In this document: one piece after another, positions 55,935-64,000 of the stretch | How positions within the stretch are numbered: position 1 is the stretch's first letter | How the letters are laid out: every line of letters starts with the position of its first letter | Origin: Rheinheimera lutimaris | GTDB taxonomy: Bacteria > Pseudomonadota > Gammaproteobacteria > Enterobacterales > Alteromonadaceae | Direction of reading: 5' to 3' | Assembly: GCF_013283795.1 (NCBI RefSeq) | Contig: NZ_JABSOD010000004.1 | Location: 1-64,000 of the forward strand | DNA length: 64,000 nt | Notes under the pieces: model-generated | Told to the model about the DNA's origin: nothing | What the model saw: only the letters and a program-made list of their open reading frames with translations | Database searches by the model: none | Made by a program: the position numbers and the translations under genes

Positions 55935-56611
55935 GCTGCCTGCTCCTGACGCTGAAGGCCGTGAGGTGCTTCCAGCGAGCGGAAAATATCGCCATATAAC
56001 CGATAAAAACGTTTAGCGGCATGAACGATAACGGCCTGGTCCTGTGCAGAGCTGATGTTATTCATCAGGTTCTCATAAAACTTAATATGTTCCTGGTCCA
56101 GCGCACCATGTGAATTAAGATAAGAAAAGGCTTTGCGCGGTAAACCTAATTTACCGGCGATATGCGATGCCGCTTGTTCCGCCAGGTTAATAGACGTGCC
56201 TTCCAGCACCAGTACCATGCCGAAAAAGGCTAACGGATTGGTGCGTCTTATCGCGTCATAGGCATAAGAAACCATCATTTCTGTTGCAAATAGCGGTGCG
56301 CTTTGCCTGGCTTGCTCTTTATCAAAACCACAGGCAGCAATGTCGTTTAACACCCACTCCTGGTGCCCCAACTCCTCTTCAATGTATTCCGCGACCGCTT
56401 CTCGTAACCATTCCTTTTCTTCCGGCAACTGCGCACCAACCGCCATCAACAACGGCACTGTATGCTTAACATGATGATAAGCCTGTAATAAAAACGCCAC
56501 ATAATGATCCAGCGTAAAATCACCTTCAAAGCAGCGTTTAATCATTGGCGCACTTAGCAGGTAATTACGTTCTTCGCTGGTTGCTTCAAGCAGGGATTGA
56601 TAAAAGTTCAT
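55931..56611 (-). CDS. Heme-oxygenase-like diiron enzyme (TenA/PqqC/UndA-like)
   Basis: A 226-residue all-helical protein. Start at 56611 with SD GGAGA (MNFYQSLLEATSEERNYL). Putative metal ligands are seen in YHHVKHTVPLL, EYIEEELGHQEWVLNDI and ALDQEHIKFY. The family (iron-containing redox enzyme, HDO superfamily) includes UndA, which decarboxylates fatty acids, and CADD-like enzymes. Overlaps the ligase gene by 26 bases. Confidence 0.82.
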   Translation of the reverse strand: MNFYQSLLEATSEERNYLLSAPMIKRCFEGDFTLDHYVAFLLQAYHHVKHTVPLLMAVGAQLPEEKEWLREAVAEYIEEELGHQEWVLNDIAACGFDKEQARQSAPLFATEMMVSYAYDAIRRTNPLAFFGMVLVLEGTSINLAEQAASHIAGKLGLPRKAFSYLNSHGALDQEHIKFYENLMNNISSAQDQAVIVHAAKRFYRLYGDIFRSLEAPHGLQRQEQAA

Positions 56612-58052
56612 ATTTGTCTCCTGTAAACAGTGCTGAAATTTGTGCTGCATAACATTGTTCAATATGTTTGCGCCTTAACCGGCCATTTTCGGTTAACATG
56701 CCACGCTCTGCAGTAAAGGGGTCTGTTAGCCGGTGGTAACTCACCACGGTGGCATAATCCGGTAATTGCTTATTCACCTTTTGCACTATCTCTGCCAGCT
56801 GTGTATCACTGACACCGGCTGATGCGAACAGTAGCGCCGAGCAATACGGTTTGGCATCGCCAAGCAGCATGGCCTGTTGCACCACGCCGCTGTCGGTCAG
56901 GGCTGTTTCTACCCATTCCGGTGAGATATTGCGGCCAAAGCTGTTAATGATCAGGTTTTTGCGCCGGCCCAAAATGCGCAGCTCACCTTGTGCAGTCCAC
57001 TCAGCCAGATCACCGGTATATACTTGTGCTGTTGAAGAGTCTGCATCACCTAAATAGCCCAAAAAAGGCGTATTAACTACCAGCTCACCGTTGATAATGT
57101 GTACATCGCGACATGCCAGCGGCTGCCCTACCGTTTCAGTGGCTTTAGCCGGATCGGTATCAGACAGTGCTACCACAGAGCCGCATTCACTCAGGCCATA
57201 ACCCTGATAAACCGGTAGCTTTAACGCAGCAGCTTTTCTCAATAAATCCGGCGACACATAAGCGCCGCCAACAGCAATAAACTCCAAACTGGCCGGCACA
57301 GCCCAACCGGAATTAGCAGCCTGAATCAGCATTTTTAATAGTTCCGGTACTAAAATCAGGCTTTTAGGCTGTTGTGTCGTGATCAGCTGCAATAACTTCA
57401 AAGGATCTGTTAAACGACTGCCGCTGAACCCCCTGAAGATATCCCGGGCGACAATTACTTCGCCGCCGGCAAGTAAGGGTGTATAAACACCGGCTATGTT
57501 TTCCAGCAATGTCGACAGTGGCAGTAAACATAAATGTCGCGGACAACCACTGCTGATATGTTCGACCAGTGCTTTTAATGCCAAAGCTACATCCAACTGA
57601 CTGCGGGCAGATAAACACACCCCTTTTGGATTGCCGGTGGAGCCTGACGTGAAGGTAATTTTTTGTGTGCCGCGAGCTACCGCAATGCTGCCGTTCACTT
57701 GGCGGCGATACAGTAGTAAACCATCGAACTCTTCCAGCAAAGTGCAGGCCGTATCGGTAATATCGTGATCACTCAACCATAAATCTGGCTGCAAGCTATT
57801 CAGTACTGCACCACGCTGAGTCTCGCTTAAATAAGTCGGTAACGGTGTAAGTAAAATACCAGCGGTTAAACATGCCAGGTCTGCCAGTATCCAGCTGATG
57901 CTGCTATCAGCAGTAAGCACCACCCTATTAGCATCATAGCCCTGCAATAATGTTTGCCACTGGTTTATCCGGCGCTGTATCGCCGGACTATCCAATGTAT
58001 AACCACTTTGAGCATCAGTCAGTCGCGCGGAATCTGCCAGCGAGAATTGCAT
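56586..58052 (-). CDS. AMP-forming acyl/aryl-CoA ligase-like protein
   Basis: A 488-residue ANL-superfamily protein with A3 motif TSGSTGNPKG (135-144), A5 YGLSECG, A7 YTGDLAEW and A8 RILGRRKNLII. The A10 position, where the catalytic lysine normally stands (NGK), is R458 (NGRLRRK). This may reduce or alter adenylation. Probably activates a fatty or aromatic acid for the enzymes encoded beside it. Shares one base with the hemolysin-like gene. Confidence 0.87.
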   Translation of the reverse strand: MQFSLADSARLTDAQSGYTLDSPAIQRRINQWQTLLQGYDANRVVLTADSSISWILADLACLTAGILLTPLPTYLSETQRGAVLNSLQPDLWLSDHDITDTACTLLEEFDGLLLYRRQVNGSIAVARGTQKITFTSGSTGNPKGVCLSARSQLDVALALKALVEHISSGCPRHLCLLPLSTLLENIAGVYTPLLAGGEVIVARDIFRGFSGSRLTDPLKLLQLITTQQPKSLILVPELLKMLIQAANSGWAVPASLEFIAVGGAYVSPDLLRKAAALKLPVYQGYGLSECGSVVALSDTDPAKATETVGQPLACRDVHIINGELVVNTPFLGYLGDADSSTAQVYTGDLAEWTAQGELRILGRRKNLIINSFGRNISPEWVETALTDSGVVQQAMLLGDAKPYCSALLFASAGVSDTQLAEIVQKVNKQLPDYATVVSYHRLTDPFTAERGMLTENGRLRRKHIEQCYAAQISALFTGDKYELLSIPA

Positions 58053-58786
58053 CAGATGGTCTCCTGCAACGTATCAACCAGAGCGTGAAGCTGCGGCCAA
58101 TGTTTAAAAATCAACTGCACCAGGCGTTGGTCAGATTGAATTCGCTCTGCTGCCTGTGTGACAGCCAGCGCATATACTTTAGGTTTACTTTGGTAGTAAC
58201 TGCCCCAGCCCCGGGCTTTGTCGCCCAGGCATTTTGCCGACGCATCAGCGACTTCTGTAAGTACAATACCGTGACGGGTTAACAAGCGCTTAAGATCAGC
58301 CGTTGCAGCAAATAGCAGCTGTTGCACCTTTAACTGCTGCAGCGCTTGCACCATCAGAACAAACAATTGCATTAAAGCCTGACGGTTGTGCGCATACAAA
58401 TGGCCGATTTCGGCAATGGAAGCTCTGTCACAGCTAACATTATGTGTAAGCAGCACCTGCTCTGCACTGGCAGACAAATAGTGCTCTGTAAACAGCTTGC
58501 CAGCAGAGGCAAAACGGATGCCCAACGCAGCTTGCCATAAGCCTGAAGATGAAACGCCAAGCAGGTGTGGCATAAACTCTTGCACCCTAGCCTGATAGTG
58601 AGTAGCGAAGCCCTGTGCGATAAATTGCTGCAGCGATGCCCGACGCGGATGCCGCGGTTCAATCAGTTGCAAATCGCCTTGTATGGGTTGGTTGACATGC
58701 CGGATAACGCCGGCAAGATTTTCTGCGCTTACATTAACAATTCCGGCACTGGTGAAAGATCCGGTGCTACGCATCAAACTGGTCAT
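58052..58786 (-). CDS. Thermostable-hemolysin-family protein (GNAT/LuxI-like fold)
   Basis: A 244-residue member of the thermostable hemolysin family (PF12261). Blocks ASIAEIGHLYA (124-132) and ARGWGSYYQSKPKVYAL (191-207) are characteristic. The fold is related to acyltransferases such as autoinducer synthases; the hemolysin name is historical and no toxin features are seen. First gene of the ten-gene run, SD AGGAG, preceded by the PmrA-box-like repeat. Often encoded together with an AMP ligase, a TenA-like enzyme and an SDR (from memory). Confidence 0.82.
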   Translation of the reverse strand: MTSLMRSTGSFTSAGIVNVSAENLAGVIRHVNQPIQGDLQLIEPRHPRRASLQQFIAQGFATHYQARVQEFMPHLLGVSSSGLWQAALGIRFASAGKLFTEHYLSASAEQVLLTHNVSCDRASIAEIGHLYAHNRQALMQLFVLMVQALQQLKVQQLLFAATADLKRLLTRHGIVLTEVADASAKCLGDKARGWGSYYQSKPKVYALAVTQAAERIQSDQRLVQLIFKHWPQLHALVDTLQETI

Positions 58787-58806
58787 AACGGACTCCTGTG
58801 TTACCG

Positions 58807-58847
58807 TTATAAGCAGTGTGCAATAGCAAACTTAAAGTAGTCTTAAG
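58807..58847 (-). promoter_or_regulatory. PmrA-box-like direct repeat and promoter of the ten-gene operon
   Basis: On the minus strand, CTTAAG-ACTAC-TTTAAG (58847 down to 58831) matches the PmrA box (C/T)TTAAG-N5-(C/T)TTAAG. After an 18-base spacer comes TTATAA (58812-58807), a suitable -10. The ATG is 21 bases further on. Confidence 0.65.
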
Positions 58848-58849
58848 AA

Positions 58850-58886
58850 CAAAAATAAAAAAACCCGCTGAGTAAGCGGGCTTTTT
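58850..58886 (-). terminator. Terminator after sucD
   Basis: CCCGCT (58864-58869), loop GAGTA, AGCGGG (58875-58880), followed on the minus strand by T7 and a T-rich tract. Confidence 0.82.
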
Positions 58887-58907
58887 AGAGGTTAAATCAG
58901 TTGCTTA

Positions 58908-59780
58908 TTACCAGCCAGTGATTTCTTTCAGTGCTTTACCGATATCGGCTAAGCTTTTTACCGTCTTAACGCCGGCATCTTCTAATGCAGCAAATTTCTC
59001 GTCTGCAGTACCTTTACCACCAGAGATGATAGCGCCGGCGTGGCCCATACGCTTACCTGCAGGTGCAGTTACACCAGCAATGTAAGATACCACAGGCTTA
59101 GTTACGTGCTGCTTGATATAAGCTGCCGCTTCTTCTTCTGCAGAACCACCAATTTCACCGATCATTACGATGGCTTCAGTTTGTGGGTCTTCCTGGAACA
59201 ACTTCAGGATATCAATGAAGTTAGAACCCGGGATTGGGTCGCCACCGATACCAACACAGGTAGACTGGCCGAAACCGTAATCGGTAGTTTGTTTAACCGC
59301 TTCATACGTCAGTGTGCCTGAACGTGACACGATACCAACTTTACCCGGCTTGTGAATGTGGCCAGGCATAATACCGATTTTACATTCGCCCGGAGTAATA
59401 ACGCCAGGGCAGTTAGGGCCGATTAACACGACACCTAATTCATCACATTTTACTTTAGCGTCCAGCATATCCAACGTTGGAATGCCTTCAGTGATACAAA
59501 CAATCAGCTTAATGCCACCGTTTGCCGCTTCTAAAATAGAATCTTTACAGAAAGGTGCCGGTACATAGATAACAGACGCCGTTGCGCCGGTAGCATCTAC
59601 CGCTTCTTGTACTGTGTTAAACACCGGTAAACCCAGGTGCGTTTGACCGCCTTTACCCGGCGTTACACCGCCAACCATTTTAGTGCCGTAAGCTATGGCT
59701 TGCTCAGAGTGGAAAGTACCCTGTGCACCGGTAAAACCCTGACAAATTACTTTGGTATCTTTATTAATTAAAACGCTCAT
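58908..59780 (-). CDS. sucD: Succinyl-CoA synthetase alpha subunit
   Basis: A 290-residue subunit carrying the phosphohistidine ([12 protein letters not shown], about residue 247). CoA-binding [10 protein letters not shown] at the N-terminus. SD GGGG; lies ten bases after sucC. Forms succinate and ATP/GTP with SucC in the TCA cycle. Confidence 0.98.
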   Translation of the reverse strand: MSVLINKDTKVICQGFTGAQGTFHSEQAIAYGTKMVGGVTPGKGGQTHLGLPVFNTVQEAVDATGATASVIYVPAPFCKDSILEAANGGIKLIVCITEGIPTLDMLDAKVKCDELGVVLIGPNCPGVITPGECKIGIMPGHIHKPGKVGIVSRSGTLTYEAVKQTTDYGFGQSTCVGIGGDPIPGSNFIDILKLFQEDPQTEAIVMIGEIGGSAEEEAAAYIKQHVTKPVVSYIAGVTAPAGKRMGHAGAIISGGKGTADEKFAALEDAGVKTVKSLADIGKALKEITGW

Positions 59781-59790
59781 TGCTTACCCC

Positions 59791-60957
59791 TTATGCCTTA
59801 GCCGCTGCTGCAACAACTTGCTTGGCAGCGCCAGTCAGGTCTGTGTCAGCGATAATGTTCAGGCCACTTTCTTGCAGCACTTTAGCACCCAGCTCTGCAT
59901 TGTTACCTTGCAGACGTACAACCACCGGCACTTTAACGCCAACTTCTTTTACTGCACCGATAACACCTTCAGCAATCATATCGCAACGTACGATACCGCC
60001 GAAAATATTGATGAAAACGGCTTTAACCGCAGTATCAGACAGGATAATTTTGAACGCTTCTACTACGCGCTCTTTAGTTGCACCACCGCCAACATCCAGG
60101 AAGTTAGCCGGTTGGCCACCGTGTAGTTTAACGATGTCCATCGTGCCCATTGCCAGGCCTGCACCGTTAACCATACAGCCGATGTCACCACCTAAGGCAA
60201 CATAGTTCAGCTCCCATGATGCCGCGTGGGCTTCACGTGGATCTTCCTGTGAAGGGTCCTGCATTTCTTTTAATTCAGGGTGACGGTACAACGCATTGCC
60301 GTCGATAACCAGCTTGGCATCTAAACAGTGCAAGTCACCAGCCGGGGTAATAACCAGCGGGTTTACTTCTAACAATGCCAGGTCTTTTTCCTGGAACAGT
60401 TTGGCCAGGCCCATGAAAATTTTCACGAACTGGTTAATTTGCTTGCCTTCCAGGCCCAGTTTGAAGGCCAGGTCGCGGCCCTGGTATGGCTGAGCGCCAA
60501 CCAACGGGTCGATAGCAGCTTTCAGAATCTTTTCCGGTGTTTCGTGCGCTACGGTTTCAATTTCCACGCCACCTTCAGTAGACGCCATAAACACGATACG
60601 ACGTGAAGAGCGATCTACCACTGCACCTAAGTACAGTTCTTTTGCGATATCAGTACAAGGTTCAACCAGGATACGGCTTACCGGCTGACCTTTTTCGTCA
60701 GTTTGGTAAGTTACCAGGTTCTTGCCAAGCCATTTTTCTGCGAAAGCTTTGATGTCTTCTTTGCTCTTAACCAGCTTCACACCGCCCGCTTTACCGCGAC
60801 CACCAGCGTGAACCTGCGCTTTGACAACAAACATATCGCCGCCGATTTTATCTGCAGCTGCTACCGCTTCTTCAACTGTAGCTGCGGCGATGCCTTTAGA
60901 TACAGGCAAACCATATTGGGCAAACAGTTGCTTACCCTGATACTCGTGCAAATTCAT
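59791..60957 (-). CDS. sucC: Succinyl-CoA synthetase beta subunit
   Basis: A 388-residue subunit with an ATP-grasp domain; start [16 protein letters not shown] at 60957 gives the standard length (an upstream TTG/ATG reading adds 16 residues). [13 protein letters not shown] and the C-terminal [12 protein letters not shown] are typical. Confidence 0.98.
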   Translation of the reverse strand: MNLHEYQGKQLFAQYGLPVSKGIAAATVEEAVAAADKIGGDMFVVKAQVHAGGRGKAGGVKLVKSKEDIKAFAEKWLGKNLVTYQTDEKGQPVSRILVEPCTDIAKELYLGAVVDRSSRRIVFMASTEGGVEIETVAHETPEKILKAAIDPLVGAQPYQGRDLAFKLGLEGKQINQFVKIFMGLAKLFQEKDLALLEVNPLVITPAGDLHCLDAKLVIDGNALYRHPELKEMQDPSQEDPREAHAASWELNYVALGGDIGCMVNGAGLAMGTMDIVKLHGGQPANFLDVGGGATKERVVEAFKIILSDTAVKAVFINIFGGIVRCDMIAEGVIGAVKEVGVKVPVVVRLQGNNAELGAKVLQESGLNIIADTDLTGAAKQVVAAAAKA

Positions 60958-61044
60958 GGCTATTTTCCGTTCATTTGAATATGGAGGTTGGCCACTATGG
61001 TCCAACCTGACTTTGATCGGCGCGTATTATAATGCCAATCGGTT

Positions 61045-61090
61045 TGATAAAAAATGCTGTTGTCACAAAACAACAGCATTTTTAGTTATT
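61045..61090 (-). terminator. Terminator/attenuator between sucB and sucC
   Basis: AAAATGCTGTTGT (61051-61063) pairs with ACAACAGCATTTT (61070-61082), T-rich on the minus side. Suggests that sucCD also has its own promoter in the 145-base gap. Confidence 0.8.
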
Positions 61091-61102
61091 TTTTCTGAAT
61101 AA

Positions 61103-62308
61103 TTAAATATCCAGCAAAATACGGGTTGGATCTTCCAGCAACTCTTTAATGGTTACCAGGAAACCCACAGACTCTTTACCGTCGATAATACGGTGATCAT
61201 AAGACAGTGCCAGATACATCATTGGCAGAATTTCCATCTTACCGTCCACTACCATAACGCGGTCCTGGATCTTGTGCATACCCAAAATAGCAGACTGTGG
61301 CGGGTTGATAATTGGCGTAGACATTAACGAACCAAACACACCACCGTTGGTGATAGTGAAGTTACCGCCGGTTAAATCATCCATCGCCAACTTGCCGTCA
61401 CGGCCTTTCAGCGCCAGTTCTTTAATGGCTTTTTCGATTTCGGCCAGGTTCATTTTGTCACAATCACGCAGTACCGGGGTAACCAGGCCACGTGGTGTTG
61501 ATACCGCAATGCTGACATCGAAGTAGTTGTGGTAAACGATGTCATCGCCATCGATTGCCGCGTTAACTTCAGGGAAGCGTTTCAGCGCTTCTGTTACCGC
61601 TTTAACATAGAACGACATAAAGCCTAAACGGATACCGTGACGTTTTTCAAACACGTCCTGATACTGCTTACGCAGGTCCATAATCGGCTTCATGTTCACC
61701 TCGTTAAAGGTGGTTAACATGGCGGTAGAGTTTTTCGCTTCCAGCAGACGGTTAGCGATAGTTTTACGTAAACGTGTCATAGGCACACGTTTTTGGCTGC
61801 GATCACCGGCTACTGCAGCTGGTGCAGATGTTGTAGCAGCGGCTTTAGCAGGCGCACCGGCAACAAATTTTTCTACGTCTTCTTTAGTTACACGGCCATT
61901 TTTGCCGGTACCTTTGATTTTAGCGGCGTCGAGGCCTTTCTCAGCAATCATACGGCGCACTGACGGGCTTAACGCATCGTCGTTGCTATCATCTGATTTA
62001 GCATCTGATTTGGCTTCTGAGGCTTTGGCATCGTCTTTCTTAGCCGGCGCATCGTCTTTTTTCGCTGCCGGTGCACCACCGGCTTCCATTTTACCAATCA
62101 CTTCTTCAGCGGTTACCGTCGCACCGGTGTCATGAATGATTTCACCCATTACGCCATCTGCCTGGGCCACAACTTCAAGTACGACCTTGTCGGTCTCAAT
62201 ATCAACTAATACCTGATCGCGTGTTACAGCTTCGCCTGCTTTAACGTGCCAGGTGGCGATGGTTGCATCTGCAACGGATTCTGGCAGTACGGGTACTTTA
62301 ATTTCCAC
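61103..62308 (-). CDS. sucB: 2-oxoglutarate dehydrogenase E2 (dihydrolipoyl succinyltransferase)
   Basis: A 401-residue E2. GTG start with SD AAAGGTG. Single lipoyl domain with K41 ([10 protein letters not shown]), Ala/Lys-rich linker, peripheral-subunit-binding domain (about 113-150, [14 protein letters not shown]), catalytic domain ending with [10 protein letters not shown] (active-site His). Confidence 0.98.
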   Translation of the reverse strand: MEIKVPVLPESVADATIATWHVKAGEAVTRDQVLVDIETDKVVLEVVAQADGVMGEIIHDTGATVTAEEVIGKMEAGGAPAAKKDDAPAKKDDAKASEAKSDAKSDDSNDDALSPSVRRMIAEKGLDAAKIKGTGKNGRVTKEDVEKFVAGAPAKAAATTSAPAAVAGDRSQKRVPMTRLRKTIANRLLEAKNSTAMLTTFNEVNMKPIMDLRKQYQDVFEKRHGIRLGFMSFYVKAVTEALKRFPEVNAAIDGDDIVYHNYFDVSIAVSTPRGLVTPVLRDCDKMNLAEIEKAIKELALKGRDGKLAMDDLTGGNFTITNGGVFGSLMSTPIINPPQSAILGMHKIQDRVMVVDGKMEILPMMYLALSYDHRIIDGKESVGFLVTIKELLEDPTRILLDI

Positions 62309-62342
62309 TTTTTCACCTTTTACCGGTTGGTCTTATTTCGTT

Positions 62343-62368
62343 CAACCGGCCCGCTGTGCGGGCCGGAC
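62343..62368 (-). other. Strong hairpin between sucA and sucB
   Basis: CCGGCCCGC (62346-62354), loop TGT, GCGGGCCGG (62358-62366). No T tract follows on the minus strand, so it is more likely an RNA-stability element than a terminator. Confidence 0.6.
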
Positions 62369-62374
62369 AAGTCA

Positions 62375-64000
62375 TTATTTAATGCTCAGTGCGTCGTTAA
62401 TCAAAGCTTGTTGCTGCTTATTATGCACCGACAAATAACCTACTGCCGGCGATGACGAAGCGTCACGACCTGAGTAAGTCAGATAGCCGGCCTTAGGAAT
62501 AGCGGCACGGAAATGATGCTGGCTGCAATACCAGGCGCCCTGGTTTTGCGGCTCTTCCTGACACCAGACAAAATCAGTAACATGCTGGTACTGGCTTAAC
62601 ACGTCAGCCATTTCTTCGTGCGGGAACGGATATAATTGCTCAACACGCACTATAGCAACATCTTTTTGCTCGCGCTTACGCCGCTCTTCCAGCAGTTCGT
62701 AATACACCTTACCGCTACAGAACACCACGCGCTTCACATCATTTGGCTTAATGTCATCAATCTCGCCAATCACGTTATGGAACTTGCCGGACGCCAGCTC
62801 TTCCAACGTGGACGTTGCCAGCGGATGGCGCAGTAATGATTTGGGCGACATCACAATTAACGGCCGACGCATTGGCCGCACCATTTGCCGACGCAACATA
62901 TTAAACACCTGCGCCGGTGTGGTTGGGATACACACTTGCATATTGTGATCTGCACATAACTGCAGGAAACGCTCCAGACGGGCTGACGAATGCTCCGGGC
63001 CCTGGCCTTCATAACCATGCGGCAACAGCAAGGTTAAGCCACACAAGCGGCCCCACTTTTGCTCGCCTGAGCTTAAGAACTGGTCAATAACAACCTGAGC
63101 GCCGTTGGCAAAATCACCAAACTGACCTTCCCAAATTACCATGGCACGCGGCTCTGCTGTAGCATAGCCGTATTCGAATGCCAGTACCGCTTCTTCTGAC
63201 AAAGCAGAATCGTACACCTGGAACGGGCCCTGTTCGTCACTGATATGCTCAAGTGGCGTATGAGTGCTGCCATCGGTCTGATTGTGCAATACCGCATGAC
63301 GATGGAAGAAGGTTCCACGGCCGGAGTCCTGGCCAACAATACGAATGCGGCTGCCTTCTGCTACCGTTGAGGCATAAGCCAGAATTTCAGCAAAGCCCCA
63401 ATCAATTTTCTTCTCGCCGGCCAGCATTAGCGCACGGTCTTCATACACGCGGCCAACCTGACGCTGTAAGGCGTGAGACTGCGGAATACTGGTGGCTTTT
63501 TTGCCCAGCTCAACCAGTTTTTCTACCGATACGCTGGCGTCATAGGTAGCGTCCCAGTCGTGGCCTAAAAACGGTGTCCAATCAACTGAGGTTTCAGTCA
63601 TTGGTCGCCACTCGTCTACCACACAATCGCCTTTATCCAGCGCATCACGGTATTGCTCAATCATTTCACTGATTTTTTCAGTGCTGAACAACCCTTCTGC
63701 TACCAGCTTTTTGGCGTAAATTTCACGTGGTATCGGGTGCTTTTTAATTTTCTGGTACATCAGCGGCTGCGTTGCATTTGGCTCATCCGCTTCGTTATGG
63801 CCGTTACGGCGATAACATACCAGGTCAATCACCACGTCACGCTTAAAGGTATTGCGGTAATCTACTGCCAATTGCGCGACAAACACCACGGCTTCAGGAT
63901 CATCACCGTTAACATGGAAAATTGGCGCCTGCACCATCTTAGCGATATCAGTACAGTACTCAGTAGAGCGGGTATCTTCTTGCTTGGAGGTGGTAAAGCC
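62375..64000 (-). CDS. sucA: 2-oxoglutarate dehydrogenase E1 component (C-terminal part)
   Basis: The last 541 codons of a thiamine-diphosphate-dependent E1 are present and the reading frame continues past the window edge at 64000. Typical blocks: FHVNGDDPEAVVFV, RRNGHNEADEP, GQDSGRGTFFHRHAVLHNQ, HGYEGQGPEHSSARLERFLQL and MSPKSLLRHPLA. It decarboxylates 2-oxoglutarate in the TCA cycle. 5' end not in the window. Confidence 0.97.
   Translation of the reverse strand, partial: GFTTSKQEDTRSTEYCTDIAKMVQAPIFHVNGDDPEAVVFVAQLAVDYRNTFKRDVVIDLVCYRRNGHNEADEPNATQPLMYQKIKKHPIPREIYAKKLVAEGLFSTEKISEMIEQYRDALDKGDCVVDEWRPMTETSVDWTPFLGHDWDATYDASVSVEKLVELGKKATSIPQSHALQRQVGRVYEDRALMLAGEKKIDWGFAEILAYASTVAEGSRIRIVGQDSGRGTFFHRHAVLHNQTDGSTHTPLEHISDEQGPFQVYDSALSEEAVLAFEYGYATAEPRAMVIWEGQFGDFANGAQVVIDQFLSSGEQKWGRLCGLTLLLPHGYEGQGPEHSSARLERFLQLCADHNMQVCIPTTPAQVFNMLRRQMVRPMRRPLIVMSPKSLLRHPLATSTLEELASGKFHNVIGEIDDIKPNDVKRVVFCSGKVYYELLEERRKREQKDVAIVRVEQLYPFPHEEMADVLSQYQHVTDFVWCQEEPQNQGAWYCSQHHFRAAIPKAGYLTYSGRDASSSPAVGYLSVHNKQQQALINDALSIK

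Noticed and set aside
1-64000. CRISPR arrays, insertion sequences, prophage, tRNA or rRNA genes
   Set aside because: No regularly spaced repeats, no transposase or phage structural genes, and no tRNA/rRNA-like sequence were recognised on either strand.

Overview
The window looks like the chromosome of a gammaproteobacterium of the Alteromonadales/Rheinheimera-Alishewanella kind. This is inferred from several things: an E. coli-like gene order rne-rluC-maf-yceD-rpmF-plsX-fabHDG-acpP-fabF-pabC-mltG-tmk-holB-tatD with a PilZ gene inserted, a GntR-controlled prpBC-acnD-prpF operon, a CrbSR/ActP acetate locus, and an EF-P with the arginine-type modification site next to earP. No rRNA, tRNA, CRISPR array or insertion sequence was recognised.

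Region 1 (1-5.3 kb) is an integron. The integrase gene intI (4312-5283, +) lies at the right, preceded by a LexA-type SOS box. The attI region lies left of it, and an array of about eight cassettes runs leftwards with genes on the minus strand. Seven well-supported attC sites (plus one weak one) separate small membrane-protein cassettes, one cassette with a HEPN-like RX4H motif, two related cassettes without a convincing ORF, and a first cassette with no convincing ORF.

Region 2 (5.3-12.7 kb) is the 2-methylcitrate operon for propionate use, gntR-prpB-prpC-acnD-prpF, with palindromic operator candidates upstream. A 315-base gap inside the operon holds a dispersed repeat and a large inverted repeat. 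Region 3 (12.7-29.5 kb) is the conserved fatty-acid, ribosomal-protein and cell-wall block, followed by rluC and the divergent rne. Region 4 (29.5-42.6 kb) is an acetate module: a DcaP-like porin, acetyl-CoA synthetase, CrbR, CrbS, the DUF4212/ActP symporter pair, and then a small protein, a CBS/DUF294 protein and a DnaQ-like exonuclease. The acs and symporter promoters share a GACTAAWGTC-type motif.

Region 5 (42.6-50.6 kb) is a mixture: DUF2845, a sugar/maltose O-acetyltransferase, a BrnT/BrnA toxin-antitoxin pair, efp-earP, small unknowns, a LysE exporter, a periplasmic binding protein, DUF3185 and glnS. Region 6 (50.7-58.8 kb) is the most unusual part. Ten minus-strand genes are almost all overlapping or directly abutting: a thermostable-hemolysin/GNAT-like protein, an AMP-forming ligase, a heme-oxygenase-like diiron enzyme, an SDR, a periplasmic repeat protein, a PmrA/QseB-like two-component system, a cupredoxin, a degenerate FTR1-like permease and an outer-membrane barrel. 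A PmrA-box-like direct repeat (CTTAAG-N5-TTTAAG) sits just upstream of the first gene. This suggests a self-regulated small-molecule plus metal/envelope system. Region 7 (58.9-64 kb) is sucABCD of the TCA cycle, with sucA cut by the window edge.
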